Shown here one piece after another: positions 11,556 through 21,485 of a DNA stretch of 64,000 nt. The notes below the pieces were generated by a model. The model saw only the letters and a list, made by a program, of their open reading frames with translations, was not told where the DNA came from and ran no database searches. The DNA comes from Linum tenue. Lineage: Eukaryota > Streptophyta > Magnoliopsida > Malpighiales > Linaceae. The stretch covers positions 25,060,188-25,124,187 of the forward strand of contig CAMGYJ010000004.1 of the NCBI GenBank assembly GCA_946122785.1. The letters are read 5' to 3'. Position numbers and translations under genes: made by a program. The first letter of the stretch is position 1. Every line of letters begins with the position of its first letter.

Positions 11556-12523
11556 TGGGAATGACAAAAATATCCGTAACCGTGAATATCCGCCCGAATT
11601 TGGCCTAATCGAGTAGGGTAAAACTCGAACCCGAACCCGAAGGACATTTAGTGGGTATGGGTAAAATCCGAACCCGAATATTACAAGTAATGGGTGGGCA
11701 TGGGTTTCTCACTATCCAACCCGAACCCGCCCGATTATACACATGCACATGTATTTTGTCTCGAAATAATCATTATTTTTCTTTAACATATTTTATATTT
11801 AGCATATAAATATAATATTTTCATGAAATTGTGTTGTTTTAATTAATTTTCTTCACTCTTGTGAAGTATTGTCGTACTTTTCCTCTTACGTAATGTGAGA
11901 ATACGTATGAATGTTAACATATTTGTTGGAGTTATGAAGAGAAATTATTACTCATGGATATCTTGGATATCCGAAATCCGAACGGGTATGGGCATGGTTT
12001 TGATTTTCTACCTGTATCACATGTGGGTAAGGGCAGTGGCGGGCCAAGGGGGTTTAGGGGTGTCCCCGGACACCCCTAAATTTTGGGAAAATGATTATCC
12101 AACCCCCGATGATAATTTACGTATGGACAAAAAAAAATTGATAGTGAGGGACACCCCTTAAATTTGAAAAAATGATTATCCTACTGTCATTTGTGTATAG
12201 GAATATAAGTGGTAGGTTGGATAATTTAAATCTGGGACAATTTTTTTAAACACTATAGACACCAAGTGTATTCTACAATTATTTCCGAATATGAAAACAC
12301 ATCATGGACTTTTTTAACCTGTACGAGTAAGGTATTTTCATATTTACAATTTTATTTTTATCAAATATTTTATTTTTATTAAATTTATTTTTTAAAAGAG
12401 GACACCCCTATAAAAAATTTCTGGGTCCGCCACTAAATATGGGCATGAGTAAAACCCGAACTACTTTAAATAGGATAACAAATATGCACTATCCGTCCCT
12501 GAACTGATCCATTGTCATCCCTA
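11556..12523. mobile_element. hAT-type MITE with 8-bp TSD AATTCTAC (contains a nested MITE)
   Basis: Left end TGGGAATGACAA and right end TTGTCATCCCTA form the TIR (consensus TAGGGATGACAA). They are flanked by AATTCTAC at 11548-11555 and 12524-12531. Inside are many 'gggtatgggtaaaa' and 'aacccgaacccg' repeats typical of this MITE family. The 968-bp length includes a second MITE at about 12035-12436; without it the element is about 560 bp. Confidence 0.8.
12035..12436. mobile_element. Nested hAT-type MITE with AGTGGCGG ends
   Basis: Left AGTGGCGGGCCAAGGGGG and right CTGGGTCCGCCACT are inverted. Next to both are 'aggggtgtcc' and 'ggacacccct' stretches. The host MITE's 'gggtaagggc' is duplicated as 'aaatatgggc' on the right, an imperfect 8-bp TSD (GTAAGGGC versus ATATGGGC, 6 of 8). 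It splits the MITE 11556-12523, so it is the younger insertion. The end bases are accurate to within one or two positions. Confidence 0.7.
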
Positions 12524-12735
12524 AATTCTACATTGTCCCAAAAGATCTGTACAGTTTTCCAAATTGTTTTTAATTAATTAATTAATACATGCAATCTTTA
12601 GGGCATTGAAAACATAGTGGGCAACTGTTCTCACATCTCAGCAAAAAAGCACGGAAAGTTAATAAAAAGGAAAAATACAAACGTTCAAAAAATCAGAAGG
12701 GAAACGTTGATTAACTAATTATAATGGGTGGTAAG

Positions 12736-13163
12736 TAGGGATGGTTATACGGTCCGGTCCACTTAAATTGGTCCAAATTGATTTGGTTCAATCCGGTCTT
12801 TTTGAAAATATAAGGATCAAAGATTGGATTGGGTACAGTCCGGTCTTGACCCGGTCCGGTCCCAATTCGGTCTTGATTTTATATTGAGCTTGTGGGAATT
12901 TGAGTGGCCTAAGGCCTGAAAGGGTGAGGAGTTGGTTAAGTTTTGTACTAAGTGCAAATCGTTTATGCAAATTACCCTTAAGTTTTGGGTGTTGAGCTCT
13001 CTTATCCGGTCTTTATCCAGTTTTCGATCTGGTCCCAAACGATTTTTTACCTCAAATCTAAACCCAAAGATTGGATTGGATTGTTTACTATCCAGTCCCG
13101 GTCCGGGTTATACGGTCCGGTTTCAGGTAAAACTAAAAAACCCGGACCAAATAGTCAGCCCTA
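12736..13163. mobile_element. hAT-type MITE ('ggtccggtcc' family) with TSD GTGGTAAG
   Basis: TAGGGATGGTTATACGGTCC at the left pairs with GGACCAAATAGTCAGCCCTA at the right. The 8-bp repeat GTGGTAAG stands at 12728-12735 and 13164-13171. The body has repeated 'ggtccggtcc' and 'cggtccgggt' words and no coding function. A second copy of the same family lies at 42954-43329. Confidence 0.85.
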
Positions 13164-13171
13164 GTGGTAAG

Positions 13172-14224
13172 TGGTAACTGCTGCTTAGAAAAAAACACGG
13201 AATAATATATAAAATAGAAAAGGAAAAAAAATACCCTAATTCCGAAAATTAAGGAGAGCTCTTTATGGCTGACGTGGATAGGGTGTTTTTCTCAAACCCC
13301 TTTATTATACTTTATTTATATTTATTTATTATTTATATTTATTTAAGATTTCGGGAATTCTAGGGTGCCGGTATAGCACCGGTACTGTCACTAAATCTAG
13401 CCGATTCAAATCATAAAGGTTTGATTTGAATTTCTTGGACCAGGTCGATTAAGAGAAATAAATAAACCCTAAACATAATTCCTCTTTCTATTTCTCTTTC
13501 CTCTTTGAGAATCAGCGCCACCACTATCGATCACCGCCGTTGTGGTTGGCCGGCCGCCATCACCACCGAGATCCTGATAGAGTTTCCTGAATTAGTTCCC
13601 TACCGTCATAAATTCATAATCTTGCCTAATAATTCCTCATAATTCCTTTCCATTCTTGTAATTGTAAGAGCAAGGTAAACGCATGCACAATATATGTATT
13701 GTACTATATATGACCATATACTGAAACCAATTCTTACAGATCCTTGCCACCGTCAATCCAAAATCCAAATTACTACCAGCATCATCGTCCCTCGACAATC
13801 ACCAATTCACCGTCATCATCCGCAGGCTAGAAACTCCAGGGGGCGATGGGGATGATGATATCGATCGAGATACAGCCAAATCGTAGGAGAAATAGAACAA
13901 AGTTGAATTTATATCAGTTTCAAATCCCAGGGAAACAGTAAAAAACTCGATAGGCGAGCGTTGGTGTTGGCCTGTCCCCGACGATCGGTGGTAAACTAAC
14001 GGTTCGAGGGAGGATGTTTTTGTTTGATTTTGGGTAAAAAAATTGGTAATGAAAAATAATTATAAAAACGAGCTTGGGTCAGAAAAGGGGTAAACCAAAG
14101 GTACTAGCTAGATTTAACCTGTACGTTCGGGTAAAGCGGTGGGTGGGTCTGAATCAAAGGCCATGATTCAATGTTGTCTTTAATTAAGATCGGGCATCTC
14201 AACAAATAAATAATAGATTATTAA
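13172..14224. other. Intronic DNA with gene-leader-like sequence
   Basis: A possible pair of ends (GTACTGTCACTAAATCTAGC near 13382 and the complement of GCTAGATTTAACCTGTAC near 14110) suggests a degenerate repeat. Between them, 13464-13560 has a telobox-like 'aaaccctaaac' followed by a CT-rich stretch and 'cagcgccaccac', as in plant 5' leaders, but no ORF follows. I see no supported gene. Confidence 0.3.
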
Positions 14225-14266
14225 TTGAGTTTGCAATTAGAGGTGCAGGCAGGCAGGGCGACTTAC

Positions 14267-14782
14267 TTGCACATCAAAGGCCCGGCCGGCCGCGTCTCCG
14301 ACAACCGCAACGAGCTTCTCTGCGTTCTTCCTGAAGACGGAGCAGCTGAAATCCCTGAGAACTCGGGTGGAGAACTCGAAGCTGGCGAGCTTCCGCTGCT
14401 GCTTCCACTTGTCGCCGTCAACGGCGAATATGCCGTGGCCGAAAACGTCGGTGATGATCTCTTGATTGTAGCGGCCTTTGGAGTAGCTGTGGAAGTTGGT
14501 CTTCAGCACGTGCTCCACGTTCCTGGGCTCGGTCGTGTACAGGTGGCTACAGCTGGGGCCCACCAGCCGGAAAGTGCGGTGACTTCTGGCCAGCTGAGTG
14601 TGGTGGTCGTACAGCCGGTTGAAGTAGAGCATCTGCTGGAACACCGTGCCCTTCACCGGCGCATACTCCGGGCTGTTGACTGACTTCCCGGCGTAGGATT
14701 TTACCAACAGGTAGACGAACCAAACGGCGGTGACAAGGATCCCGCCAAATGTGAAGCCGGCGATCGCGAGGAGGATGCCCAT
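14267..14782 (-). CDS. Cytochrome P450, CYP704-like, exon 1 (N-terminal)
   Basis: 516 bp, 172 codons, from ATG at 14782 to CAA|GTAAGT at 14267/14266, in phase 0 with exon 2. Residues ~8-28 (FTFGGILVTAVWFVYLLV) are the N-terminal membrane anchor. Then come YAPVKGTVFQQMLYFNRLYD, SHLYTTEPRNVEHVLKTNF and FGHGIFAVDGDKWKQQRKLA. WKQQR is the C-helix WxxxR motif that contacts a heme propionate. This order and wording is the CYP704 clade (long-chain fatty-acid hydroxylases on the ER). The exon is intact. Together exons 1 and 2 give 263 of about 500 residues, so the catalytic half is missing from the window. The ATG is preceded by a purine-rich leader and a TATA-like box. Confidence 0.9.
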
Positions 14783-14835
14783 TTTCTTTTCTTTTCTTTC
14801 CTTTTCTTTTCTTTTTTACCAGATTAATTAATTGG

Positions 14836-14848
14836 TCCATATATATGA
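14836..14848 (-). promoter_or_regulatory. Putative TATA box of the CYP704-like gene
   Basis: Minus strand TCATATATATGGA lies about 55-65 bp before the ATG at 14782. The leader between them is almost pure A/G on the minus strand (14783-14818). This spacing is somewhat short for a full 5' UTR, so the assignment is tentative. Confidence 0.4.
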
Positions 14849-15002
14849 TGTGCTTAATTGTTGTACGTAGCTATTTATTGACGCAGATGCAAGGAAGCTG
14901 GTTTGGGTCGGATTGTTTTATGTAATATATAATTGTGGTCTTCGTAAAAGACATGAAAAGAAGAGCCAAATCGGATTACGTTATCATGCAATATATATGA
15001 AT

Positions 15003-15023
15003 TAGCTAGCTAGCTAGCTAGCT
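15003..15023. repeat. (TAGC)n microsatellite
   Basis: TAGC is repeated five times. Confidence 0.9.
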
Positions 15024-15226
15024 CGTGATGGCGATCTTAGTTTTCAACTTCTATCATTTGTTTCATTTCCAGGAAACGGGTTATGCCCGTTACTTTAACA
15101 GTCCATGTCCTCACATTGACGTGTTTCTCATTTTCCATGTTTCTTCTTCTTCCTTATTTTCTTAATTTGTTACAAAAAAATTCCATGTCTTCTAATGCAT
15201 TAGAGTTTGAATTTTTATTCTACTCC

Positions 15227-15487
15227 TGTCAAATAATAGATCAAACCAAGAACAATACCCGGTTTAACGTGGTATTTTCAACGAGTATCATTGAGACTAA
15301 TTCACGGAGAGGAGCAACCTCTCAGAGTCAATATATTTCACTAGAATACTTAGGTTACAGAAGAGGGCAGCCGCCACCCCTTATATACATCCAGCTGGCG
15401 CCTAACCCTATCACGTGAATGCCGTAATTGACCTAATTAACATAAATATACATGGTTAATTACGACTGACTCCTAATACTTCTAACA
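15227..15487 (-). repeat. Copia 3' LTR (261 bp)
   Basis: On the minus strand it runs from TGTTAGAAG at 15487 to TTGACA at 15227. It contains a TATA-like 'gatgtatataaggggtgg' (about 15383-15400). The only 5' LTR remnant is 15605-15632. Confidence 0.7.
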
Positions 15488-15632
15488 CCCTCCCTCAAAT
15501 TGATGGTGCTTTCGCAACATCAATTTGTAAGCCAGGAACCAATGACGAGCTTTCGCGACAACTTTAGTCAACAAGTCAGCCTTCTGTTCTTCAGAAGTAA
15601 TATATTACGACTGACTCCTAATACTTCTAACA
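15227..15632 (-). mobile_element. Internally deleted Copia LTR retrotransposon, 406 bp, TSD ACTCC
   Basis: On the minus strand the 3' part is complete. About 35 codons of the Copia RNase H tail (EEQKADLLTKVV, then HWFLAYKLMLRKHHQFEGG and a stop) overlap a polypurine tract TTGAGGGAGGG at about 15488-15498. Then comes an LTR of 261 bp (15227-15487) starting TGTTAGAAGTATTAGGAGTC. On the other side only the first ~28 bp of the 5' LTR remain (15605-15632), joined straight to the RNase H remnant. The 5-bp repeat ACTCC at 15222-15226 and 15633-15637 shows that both outer ends are original. All of gag, integrase and RT has been deleted. Confidence 0.8.
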
Positions 15633-15637
15633 ACTCC

Positions 15638-16577
15638 AAGAGGACTACTTTAAGATAATAGAGTAATACGACACTGCAAATTTATTTGATGTGGCAGTCA
15701 ACTCTCATTGTTTACCGTTATATATGTGATGTGAAAATTAAAACATATATAATAAAAATAAATTTTAACATTTTAAATTTTTCATCTCATTTTTACAACT
15801 ATTTAAAAATAAAAATAAAACTTAATTTTCCCCAAAACATCCAAACCCTACCCAATTCTGCCTTCACCCTTCGGTGGCCTCCTTTCTTCATCCCCAATCA
15901 AATAAAAAATAATTAATATAATTGTCAATTTCTTCTCCGATCTCGTTCTTCTTCTCAATCCTCATCCCCTGATGCTACCAATCTGATGTTACCAAGGCAG
16001 TTAGCCAGTTACTCCTAATGGCTATAAATAGGAGAAACGAAGAAGAAGCCAGGGTTTCACACCCAAACATTTGACTCACAGTGTCAAACTTTATCCTTTT
16101 CTCTGCAAATTAGCCATAGTTTTATTTTCTAGAGCTCTCACTGAACCTCCATAGGAGTAGAGTAACGTAACTTAGCTTGTTCTCAAAAAACCATCAAAAA
16201 CATCAAACACCCTCATTCGAACATTGTTCGGAGAGGAGTGAACTGTGTTAGTTTCGTTGTTTAAGATGTCAAAGTTACATTGATTGAATTCAAACACAAG
16301 TTTTTTCTCGCCGGAAAATAGAAGACATGACCTTTTTCTCCACTTCTCCGTCTGTTGTTTTATCCGGCTGCTTAGTGTTGCAGTTCATTAGCTTAGGGTT
16401 TTTTTTTTTATTCAAAGTACTTCAGCAGCTTAGGTTTTAGTTTCCTACGGAGCTGATGGAGCCCGAAGGGAAAAGGAAGCCGGGAATCATTTCAATCTCA
16501 CCTAATTGATTGAGGGGCAATTAATTGGACAAGTGAAATTAAGAGGATGCATGTGCCTGAAGATGATGGAAGGAACT
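15638..16577 (+). other. Non-coding, gene-leader-like DNA with a candidate core promoter
   Basis: No ORF of note. CTATAAATAGG at 16022-16032 is a strong TATA-type box on the + strand, followed by 'agaagaagccagggtttcacac' and pyrimidine-rich DNA. This could be a promoter and 5' leader of a lost gene or an LTR fragment. No product can be assigned. Confidence 0.35.
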
Positions 16578-17876
16578 AAATTGCTATTTGCCGCCAACTA
16601 AAAAAAATGGAATTCAAATTTTGAATTTTTCCTTCCTTCCCTTCCTTTCATTCTATAAATTCGGATACCATTAACTAGGGGTGAACAAACACACCCGCAA
16701 ACCGACCCACCCGTCCAACCCGAACCAACCCACCCGTATTTATCGCTAAAACGAAGGTTTTGGGTTGAGTGAGAGTTTTCTTTTGTACAACCCGCCTCTT
16801 TTGGGTTGGGTTTGGATTTTGGATTACAAAACCCATAGAACCCGACCCAACCCGTCTTCCAACTATTAGTATGAGTTCGGATCTAAAAAATATTTATGTA
16901 GTATATAGTCATATACTTATGAGAAGATTAAGATATTTCGCCATGTTTTTCTCTCATGATCTCCCTAATCTAATGCATTCTTCGACTTAAAGTTTAGACA
17001 TAAATTGAATATAGTAATGATTCACGTAATCCTTTTTCTTGTGTACAATTTTAATAGAATAACATATGATGGATGCGTTTGTTTATAACATTTTTAGCCT
17101 ATTTCAACAAATATCGTGAAAAAAAAAACAAGACATATGTTGAAATAAATAACATTTTACTATTCAACGAAAAAAATAACATTTTACTAAAATTTAAACA
17201 ACATTTGTAAATTTTCATACCTTTCTGGTAAGTTTTTCAGTTTTCCGGCGAAAAACACGGTGGCCCGAAAAAAATTGTGGCCGGAACGCCGCCGAGCCGA
17301 AAAAAAATTTCGGCCGGTGCGACGCCCAGCTTCTTTCGGGCCGGCGGCGCCGCGGCCGCAAATTTTTTTCGGCCGGTCGTCGAACACGGCGGCCAAAATT
17401 TTTCCGGCGGCGTGTTCGTCGGCCTACCGAAAAAAAATTGCGGCCGGGGCGACGACAGGCCGAAAAAGAATTTCGGCCGGGCGTCGCACCGGCCGCAAAA
17501 TATTTTCGGCCCGGCGGCGCACCGGGCGCAAATTTTTTTCGGGCCACCTTGTTTTCGCCGGAAAAACTGGAAAACTTGCTGGAAAATTGGAAAACTTGCC
17601 GGAAAAATTTTCGGCCCACCGTCTGTTCGTTGCAAATCGTCGGAAAAATTGTTCGAAACTATAAAAAATTGACGCGCCTGCTTAGTGATGATTCATGGAT
17701 GCGTGTCCGCAGTTTATGTCGAGGATGGGCTTTCCCGGTGGTTTTCCGGCGAGCGTCGATTTTTTCTGATTCAATACGTTTTCTGAAAGTTGAATATGTT
17801 GTAGATTGTGAAACTTCTTAACCAAGGATGTACATAAATATTTTTTTTTTAGTTGGCGGTAAATAGCAATTTTTTT
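16578..17876. mobile_element. Inverted-repeat-bounded element, about 1.3 kb, unclassified
   Basis: AAATTGCTATTTGCCGCC + AACTAAAAAAA at 16579-16607 is mirrored by TTTTTTTAGTTGGCGG + TAAATAGCAATTT at 17845-17873. A second copy of the motif (ggcggcaaatagcaag) follows at 17877-17892. The contents are non-coding: a broken hAT end (TAGGGGTGAACAAACACACC near 16677), AT-rich DNA, and the GC-rich array at 17240-17550. No TSD was found. Ends of this type occur on MULE-like elements, but the superfamily is not established. Confidence 0.5.
17240..17550. repeat. GC-rich minisatellite, about 32-bp unit, ~9 copies
   Basis: Blocks of the type CCGAAAAAAAATTTCGGCCGG alternate with GCG/CGCC-rich spacers at about 17264, 17295, 17353, 17390, 17427, 17460, 17492 and 17527. 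A/T tracts and GGCCGG blocks thus repeat every ~32 bp, and the motif is nearly self-complementary. The array is open in most frames on both strands, which is a composition effect and not evidence for a protein. Confidence 0.75.
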
Positions 17877-18137
17877 GGCGGCAAATAGCAAGCCTTTTTT
17901 TTTATGTGTTCAGTGTTGTGATCTTGCTACAGCTCGGCGGCGAATGACCACTTACAGCCGACGGAACGCTTGCTTTCGGGTAAGATGCGGCTTCTCTCGG
18001 CGATGATGGAGCCCAAAAGAATAATAAAAGTTGGGTCGGGCTAGTGGCTGCTTAACTGTTGGGCTCTAAGTGGGTTCCGCTGCACAATGAGACTATGGCG
18101 GACATTTTACTCTATTATTATATTGATAGAGTTGTAA
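17877..18137. other. Host DNA flanking the MULE, no gene seen
   Basis: Moderately GC-rich ('cagctcggcggcgaatg'). It carries on directly into 27979 if the MULE is removed. No open frame or motif was recognised. Confidence 0.3.
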
Positions 18138-18146
18138 TGTCATGTA

Positions 18147-18228
18147 GGGTTAATTACATAAATATTGTTTTTTTTTTATTTACCACAAATAAGGCGGATT
18201 AAAAAGTATTGACACAGATATTGTGTTT
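18147..18228. repeat. MULE left terminal inverted repeat
   Basis: About 80 bp, matching the complement of 27885-27969 with few differences. It starts GGGTTAATTACATAAATATT. Confidence 0.85.
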
Positions 18229-18430
18229 TGGAGAGCAAAACCAGCGAGACTGCCTGAGACTCAGACGCCGCCGCCGTTTCTGTTTTTTTTGGATCATTTA
18301 ATTAAAGTTTACAACGGCGGCGCCAAAGACTGAGGCAGTACCGCCCGAGACTGAGGCATGTTGTGGGAAATTGTACCTGACGATGGCGCCCAGGACTAGG
18401 CGGGTCCGCTAGCGTATTGCTGGCTACCCC

Positions 18431-18438
18431 CTATAAAA
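18431..18438 (+). promoter_or_regulatory. TATA box for the MULE transposase gene
   Basis: CTATAAAAGCAGC lies 285 bp inside the left TIR, with a leader ('ttgttcactac') and then the first transposase coding sequence from about 18790. GGTAAGAG near 18530 could be the donor of a leader intron. Confidence 0.55.
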
Positions 18439-18789
18439 GCAGCGAATTTCGTTTCAGTTGTTCACTACAAAAAAAATCAACGAAGTTTGAGGAGGAGAAG
18501 CTCTGGTTGCTGCTGCAAAAATAGCTAATAGGTAAGAGACACATTTAATTTTTTAATTATATTATTCAAATGCTATTATGATTTTCTTTAGTTAATTAGT
18601 GAGTTTGTTTTTTTGTAGTGATTTTAGAAGATTTGAACTAGTCGTTCGGTGGAAATTGGAGAAAGTAGAGGATAATTTAGGCTTCTAATTCGTTGGTGGT
18701 AGTAGTTTTCAGTTGACGCTTCCATCTAGGGTGACGTATTAGAAACTTTGTGAGAATCTAATTCCGACAATACGGCATAGAGACGAAGC

Positions 18790-19158
18790 AGTACGAGATA
18801 GTGATGTTATCACAGGTTTCACTTACCGTCTTCCAGAATGGCAGAATGGTGTTTTATTTCAATATTTGATGCCTATTGTGGATGATGATAGTTTGAATGT
18901 GCTTTTCGATTTTATAGCACAAAACCTTATTGTTTGGGTGCTGAGATACATGCTGAGCTCAGTGAGAATCGGGATGGAGAGGAAGAAGATACATGGAGCA
19001 TGCCATCCAATCATGACGATGTTGACGGAGAGGAGGAGGAGGAGGAGAAGGAAGATGGCGATGGAGAGCATCCTAATTATCCTCCATATTTTTACTTGCA
19101 GGGTAATAAAGAGGACGAGAAATTATCATATGGCGTAACTAATCTTGATAATTCGTAA
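18790..19158 (+). pseudogene. mudrA-type transposase, N-terminal exon (frameshifted)
   Basis: One frame reads SDVITGFTYRLPEWQNGVLF, QYLMPIVDDDSLNVLFDFIA and QN. The reading then shifts at about 18930-18940 into GAEIHAELSENRDGEEED, followed by a Glu/Asp-rich stretch (DGEEEEEEKEDGDGE) and HPNYPPYF. This is the N-terminal pattern of one class of plant MULE transposases, with a conserved ~45-residue domain and then an acidic linker before the zinc-finger DNA-binding domain. The rest of the protein is at 23215-25190, beyond three insertions. It is dead because of the frameshift, or at least strongly impaired. Confidence 0.65.
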
Positions 19159-19345
19159 GATATATTAATAATTAATTATTATTGCCGATCTGACCCATCA
19201 CATGTCCACCATTTCATATATCCTTTCTAATTGATCTTTGTTAACTTTTATAATTTGAAGGAAAAAATTAAATTGAAAAAAAGCTTGCTCAAACTAATTC
19301 ACTTAGGCGGGACAAATAGCGAAAGTTAAAGTTTAGGATTTTGCT

Positions 19346-20627
19346 GGACTTTTTCCAGAAATACCACTGTTTAAAAAAAGAATTCCAAAAATACCACTCA
19401 ACCCCAAAAAATTCCTGAAATACCATCTTTTTCAAAAACCGCCACCCCACCCTGCGGTTTACACGAAAACCGCTTGTCGGGGCGCGGTTTTCTATGCAAA
19501 CCGCGGGGCTAAGGGGCGGTTATAAAAAAATATTTGGACCAAACCGCTGGGTGGGGTGGCGGTTTTGGGCAAAACCGCCACCCCACCCAGCGGTTTGGTC
19601 CAAATTTTTTTTTTTTCCGATCAACTCCTAACTTCGGGCGAAACTTCAAACGAATGTAACTTTGCACTCAGGTATCCGATCGTAGCGATTCTTTTTTTCA
19701 TTTCACATAACTTTTCAAGATCTACAACTTTTACTAGGATGAAATTTTCAAAACAGGAATTATTTGTGGATATACGGGACCTTGGGAATAACTTTACCTT
19801 TACTTTTCACAAATCCATGTACATTTTGAAATTATGATTATGTAAAAAGCTGTAGATCTTGAAAAGTTATGCGGAATCAAAAAAAAATTATGACATTTTG
19901 ATTTGGGAGCACAAAGTTATCGCCGCCCAAAGTTTGACGAAATAAAAAAGACTCGTTCGAGGTTGCAAATGACGTTTTGTTTAGACGAAGGCGGGACCCG
20001 GCGATTCGCGGCTTACAAGATCTCAAAAAGTTATTCGGATTCAAAAAATGGAGGCCGCAAACTTTTTGAGATCTTGCAAGCCGCGAACTGCCGGGTCTCG
20101 CCTTTCGTCAAACTTTGGGCGGCCATAACTTTGTGCTCCGAAATCCAAACGTCATGATGTTTTTTTTATTCCGTATAACTTTTCAAGATCTACAACTTTG
20201 AATATAATCATAATTTCAAAATGTACATGGATTTGGGAAATGTAAAGATAAAGTTATTCACAAGGTCCCGTATATCCACAAATAATTCCTGTTTTGAAAA
20301 TTTCATCCTAGTAAAAGTTGTAGATCTTGAAAAGTTATGCGAAATGAAAAAAAAATCGCTACGATCGGATACCCGAGTGCAAAGTTACGTTCGTTTGAAG
20401 TTTCGGCCGAAGTCCACCCCACCCAGCGGTTTGGTCCAATTTTTTTTATAACCGCCCCTTAGTCCCGCGGTTTGCATAGAAAACCGCGCCCCCGACAAGC
20501 GGTTTTCGTGTAAACCGCAGGGTGGGGTGGCGGTTTTTGAAAAAGGGTGGTATTTTTGGAATTTTTTGGGGTTGGGTGGTATTTTTGGAATTCTTTTTTT
20601 AAACAGTGGTACTTTTGGATTTTTTTC
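19346..20627. mobile_element. Foldback (long inverted repeat) element, 1.28 kb, TSD GATTTTGCT
   Basis: The whole element is one palindrome. The right half (about 20059-20627) is the complement of the left half (19346-20032) over ~570 bp with scattered mismatches; the loop is only ~26 bp at 20033-20058. Ends are GGACTTTTTCCAGAAATACC and, on the complement, GAAAAAAATCCAAAAGTACC. The 9-bp direct repeat GATTTTGCT at 19337-19345 and 20628-20636 fits Mutator-type transposition. GC-rich words such as 'aaaccgccaccccaccc' occur in both arms. No coding capacity; transcripts through it would form a long double-stranded hairpin. Confidence 0.85.
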
Positions 20628-20635
20628 GATTTTGC

Positions 20636-21485
20636 TACTGTGACATGCATGTCACGGTGACATGCACTTTTCGGTCGACCTCATATAGGATTAGGTCGAC
20701 CTAATCTGTTGTTTCAGTGTAAAAACATTTTCATGGTGCCTACTTTGGAGATTCATATCTTACAATTGGCTAGATGGAAATTGGAGATCAATGGCTTGTT
20801 TTGAAGATCAAGTGTCCCTCTACACATTAAAGTACTTGGGAGCTCAATAAGAAGTCCAGAACACAATTTTTGAACCTAATCAAAAGACTATGCCAAAACT
20901 TGGAAACTGCCTAAAAATGGCCAAGTCTGGGAACGTGTTTGTGAAGCCTACTTTGGAGCTCAATTCGAGAAGCATGGATGCGAGTCGAGTCCAGGGGTCT
21001 CTACCACGTTAAATTAGGTATGTTTTTATACAAATTCAAGTCATTCGATCAAAGATTGTATATCTGTAAGGCTTCAAACAAAAGGGTCGAAGTTGCTACG
21101 AAGACTGTTTTTCTGGCAGCTTGCTTGTGCTCGAAGTGTGCCGGAAAAATGGTCTTCTGGACTTCCAGCCAGTTTCCCAGTTTTGACATAGCCTTTTGAT
21201 CAAGTTCAAAAATGGTCTTCTCGACTTCCTATCGAGCTCCCAATCACTTCAATGTGTAGAGGGACACTTCAGCTTTAAAACAAGCCATTAATCTCCAATT
21301 TCCATCGAGCCAATTGTAAGATATGAATCTCCAAAGTAGGCACCATGAAACTGCTTTTACACTGAAACAACTGATTATGTCGACCTAATCCTATATGAGG
21401 TCGACCTAATCCTAAATGAGGTCGACCTAATCCTAACTGAGGTCAACCGAAAAGTACAAGTCACCCTGACATGCATGTCACCGTA
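20636..21485. mobile_element. Second inverted-repeat element, 0.85 kb
   Basis: TACTGTGACATGCATGTCAC at the left mirrors the right end ending GACATGCATGTCACCGTA. The arms (about 20640-20850 and 21240-21480) share 'ttttcggtcgacctcatat', 'catggtgcctactttggag' and 'gagggacact' in opposite orientation. The right arm repeats 'gtcgacctaatcctaa' three times. It abuts the foldback element's right TSD. No TSD of its own was recognised. The middle resembles the repeat at 1330-1520. Confidence 0.6.

Larger units (their letters stand above)
8106..14266 (-). other. Intron 1 of the CYP704-like gene, 6.16 kb, filled with mobile elements
   Basis: It is bounded by GTAAGT at 14266 and AG at 8106 on the minus strand. 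It contains a possible Helitron (9639-10439), two nested hAT MITEs (11556-12523 with 12035-12436 inside) and a third (12736-13163). The remaining DNA is AT-rich and non-coding. In related P450 genes this intron is usually short, so most of its length here is acquired. Whether it is still spliced cannot be told from sequence. Confidence 0.7.

Noticed and set aside
13464..13560. Telobox plus CT-rich leader suggesting a gene start
   Set aside because: No ORF or splice structure follows. It is inside the P450 intron and possibly within a degenerate repeat.
14225..14683. A 152-codon + strand frame
   Set aside because: It is the antisense shadow of P450 exon 1, which has clear homology and splice sites on the minus strand.
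17187..17821. Four to six overlapping open frames of 127-134 codons on both strands
   Set aside because: They overlap in almost all frames and sit on the GC-rich minisatellite. Absence of stops is due to composition, and the translations are repetitive Arg/Pro/Ala/Phe without domains.
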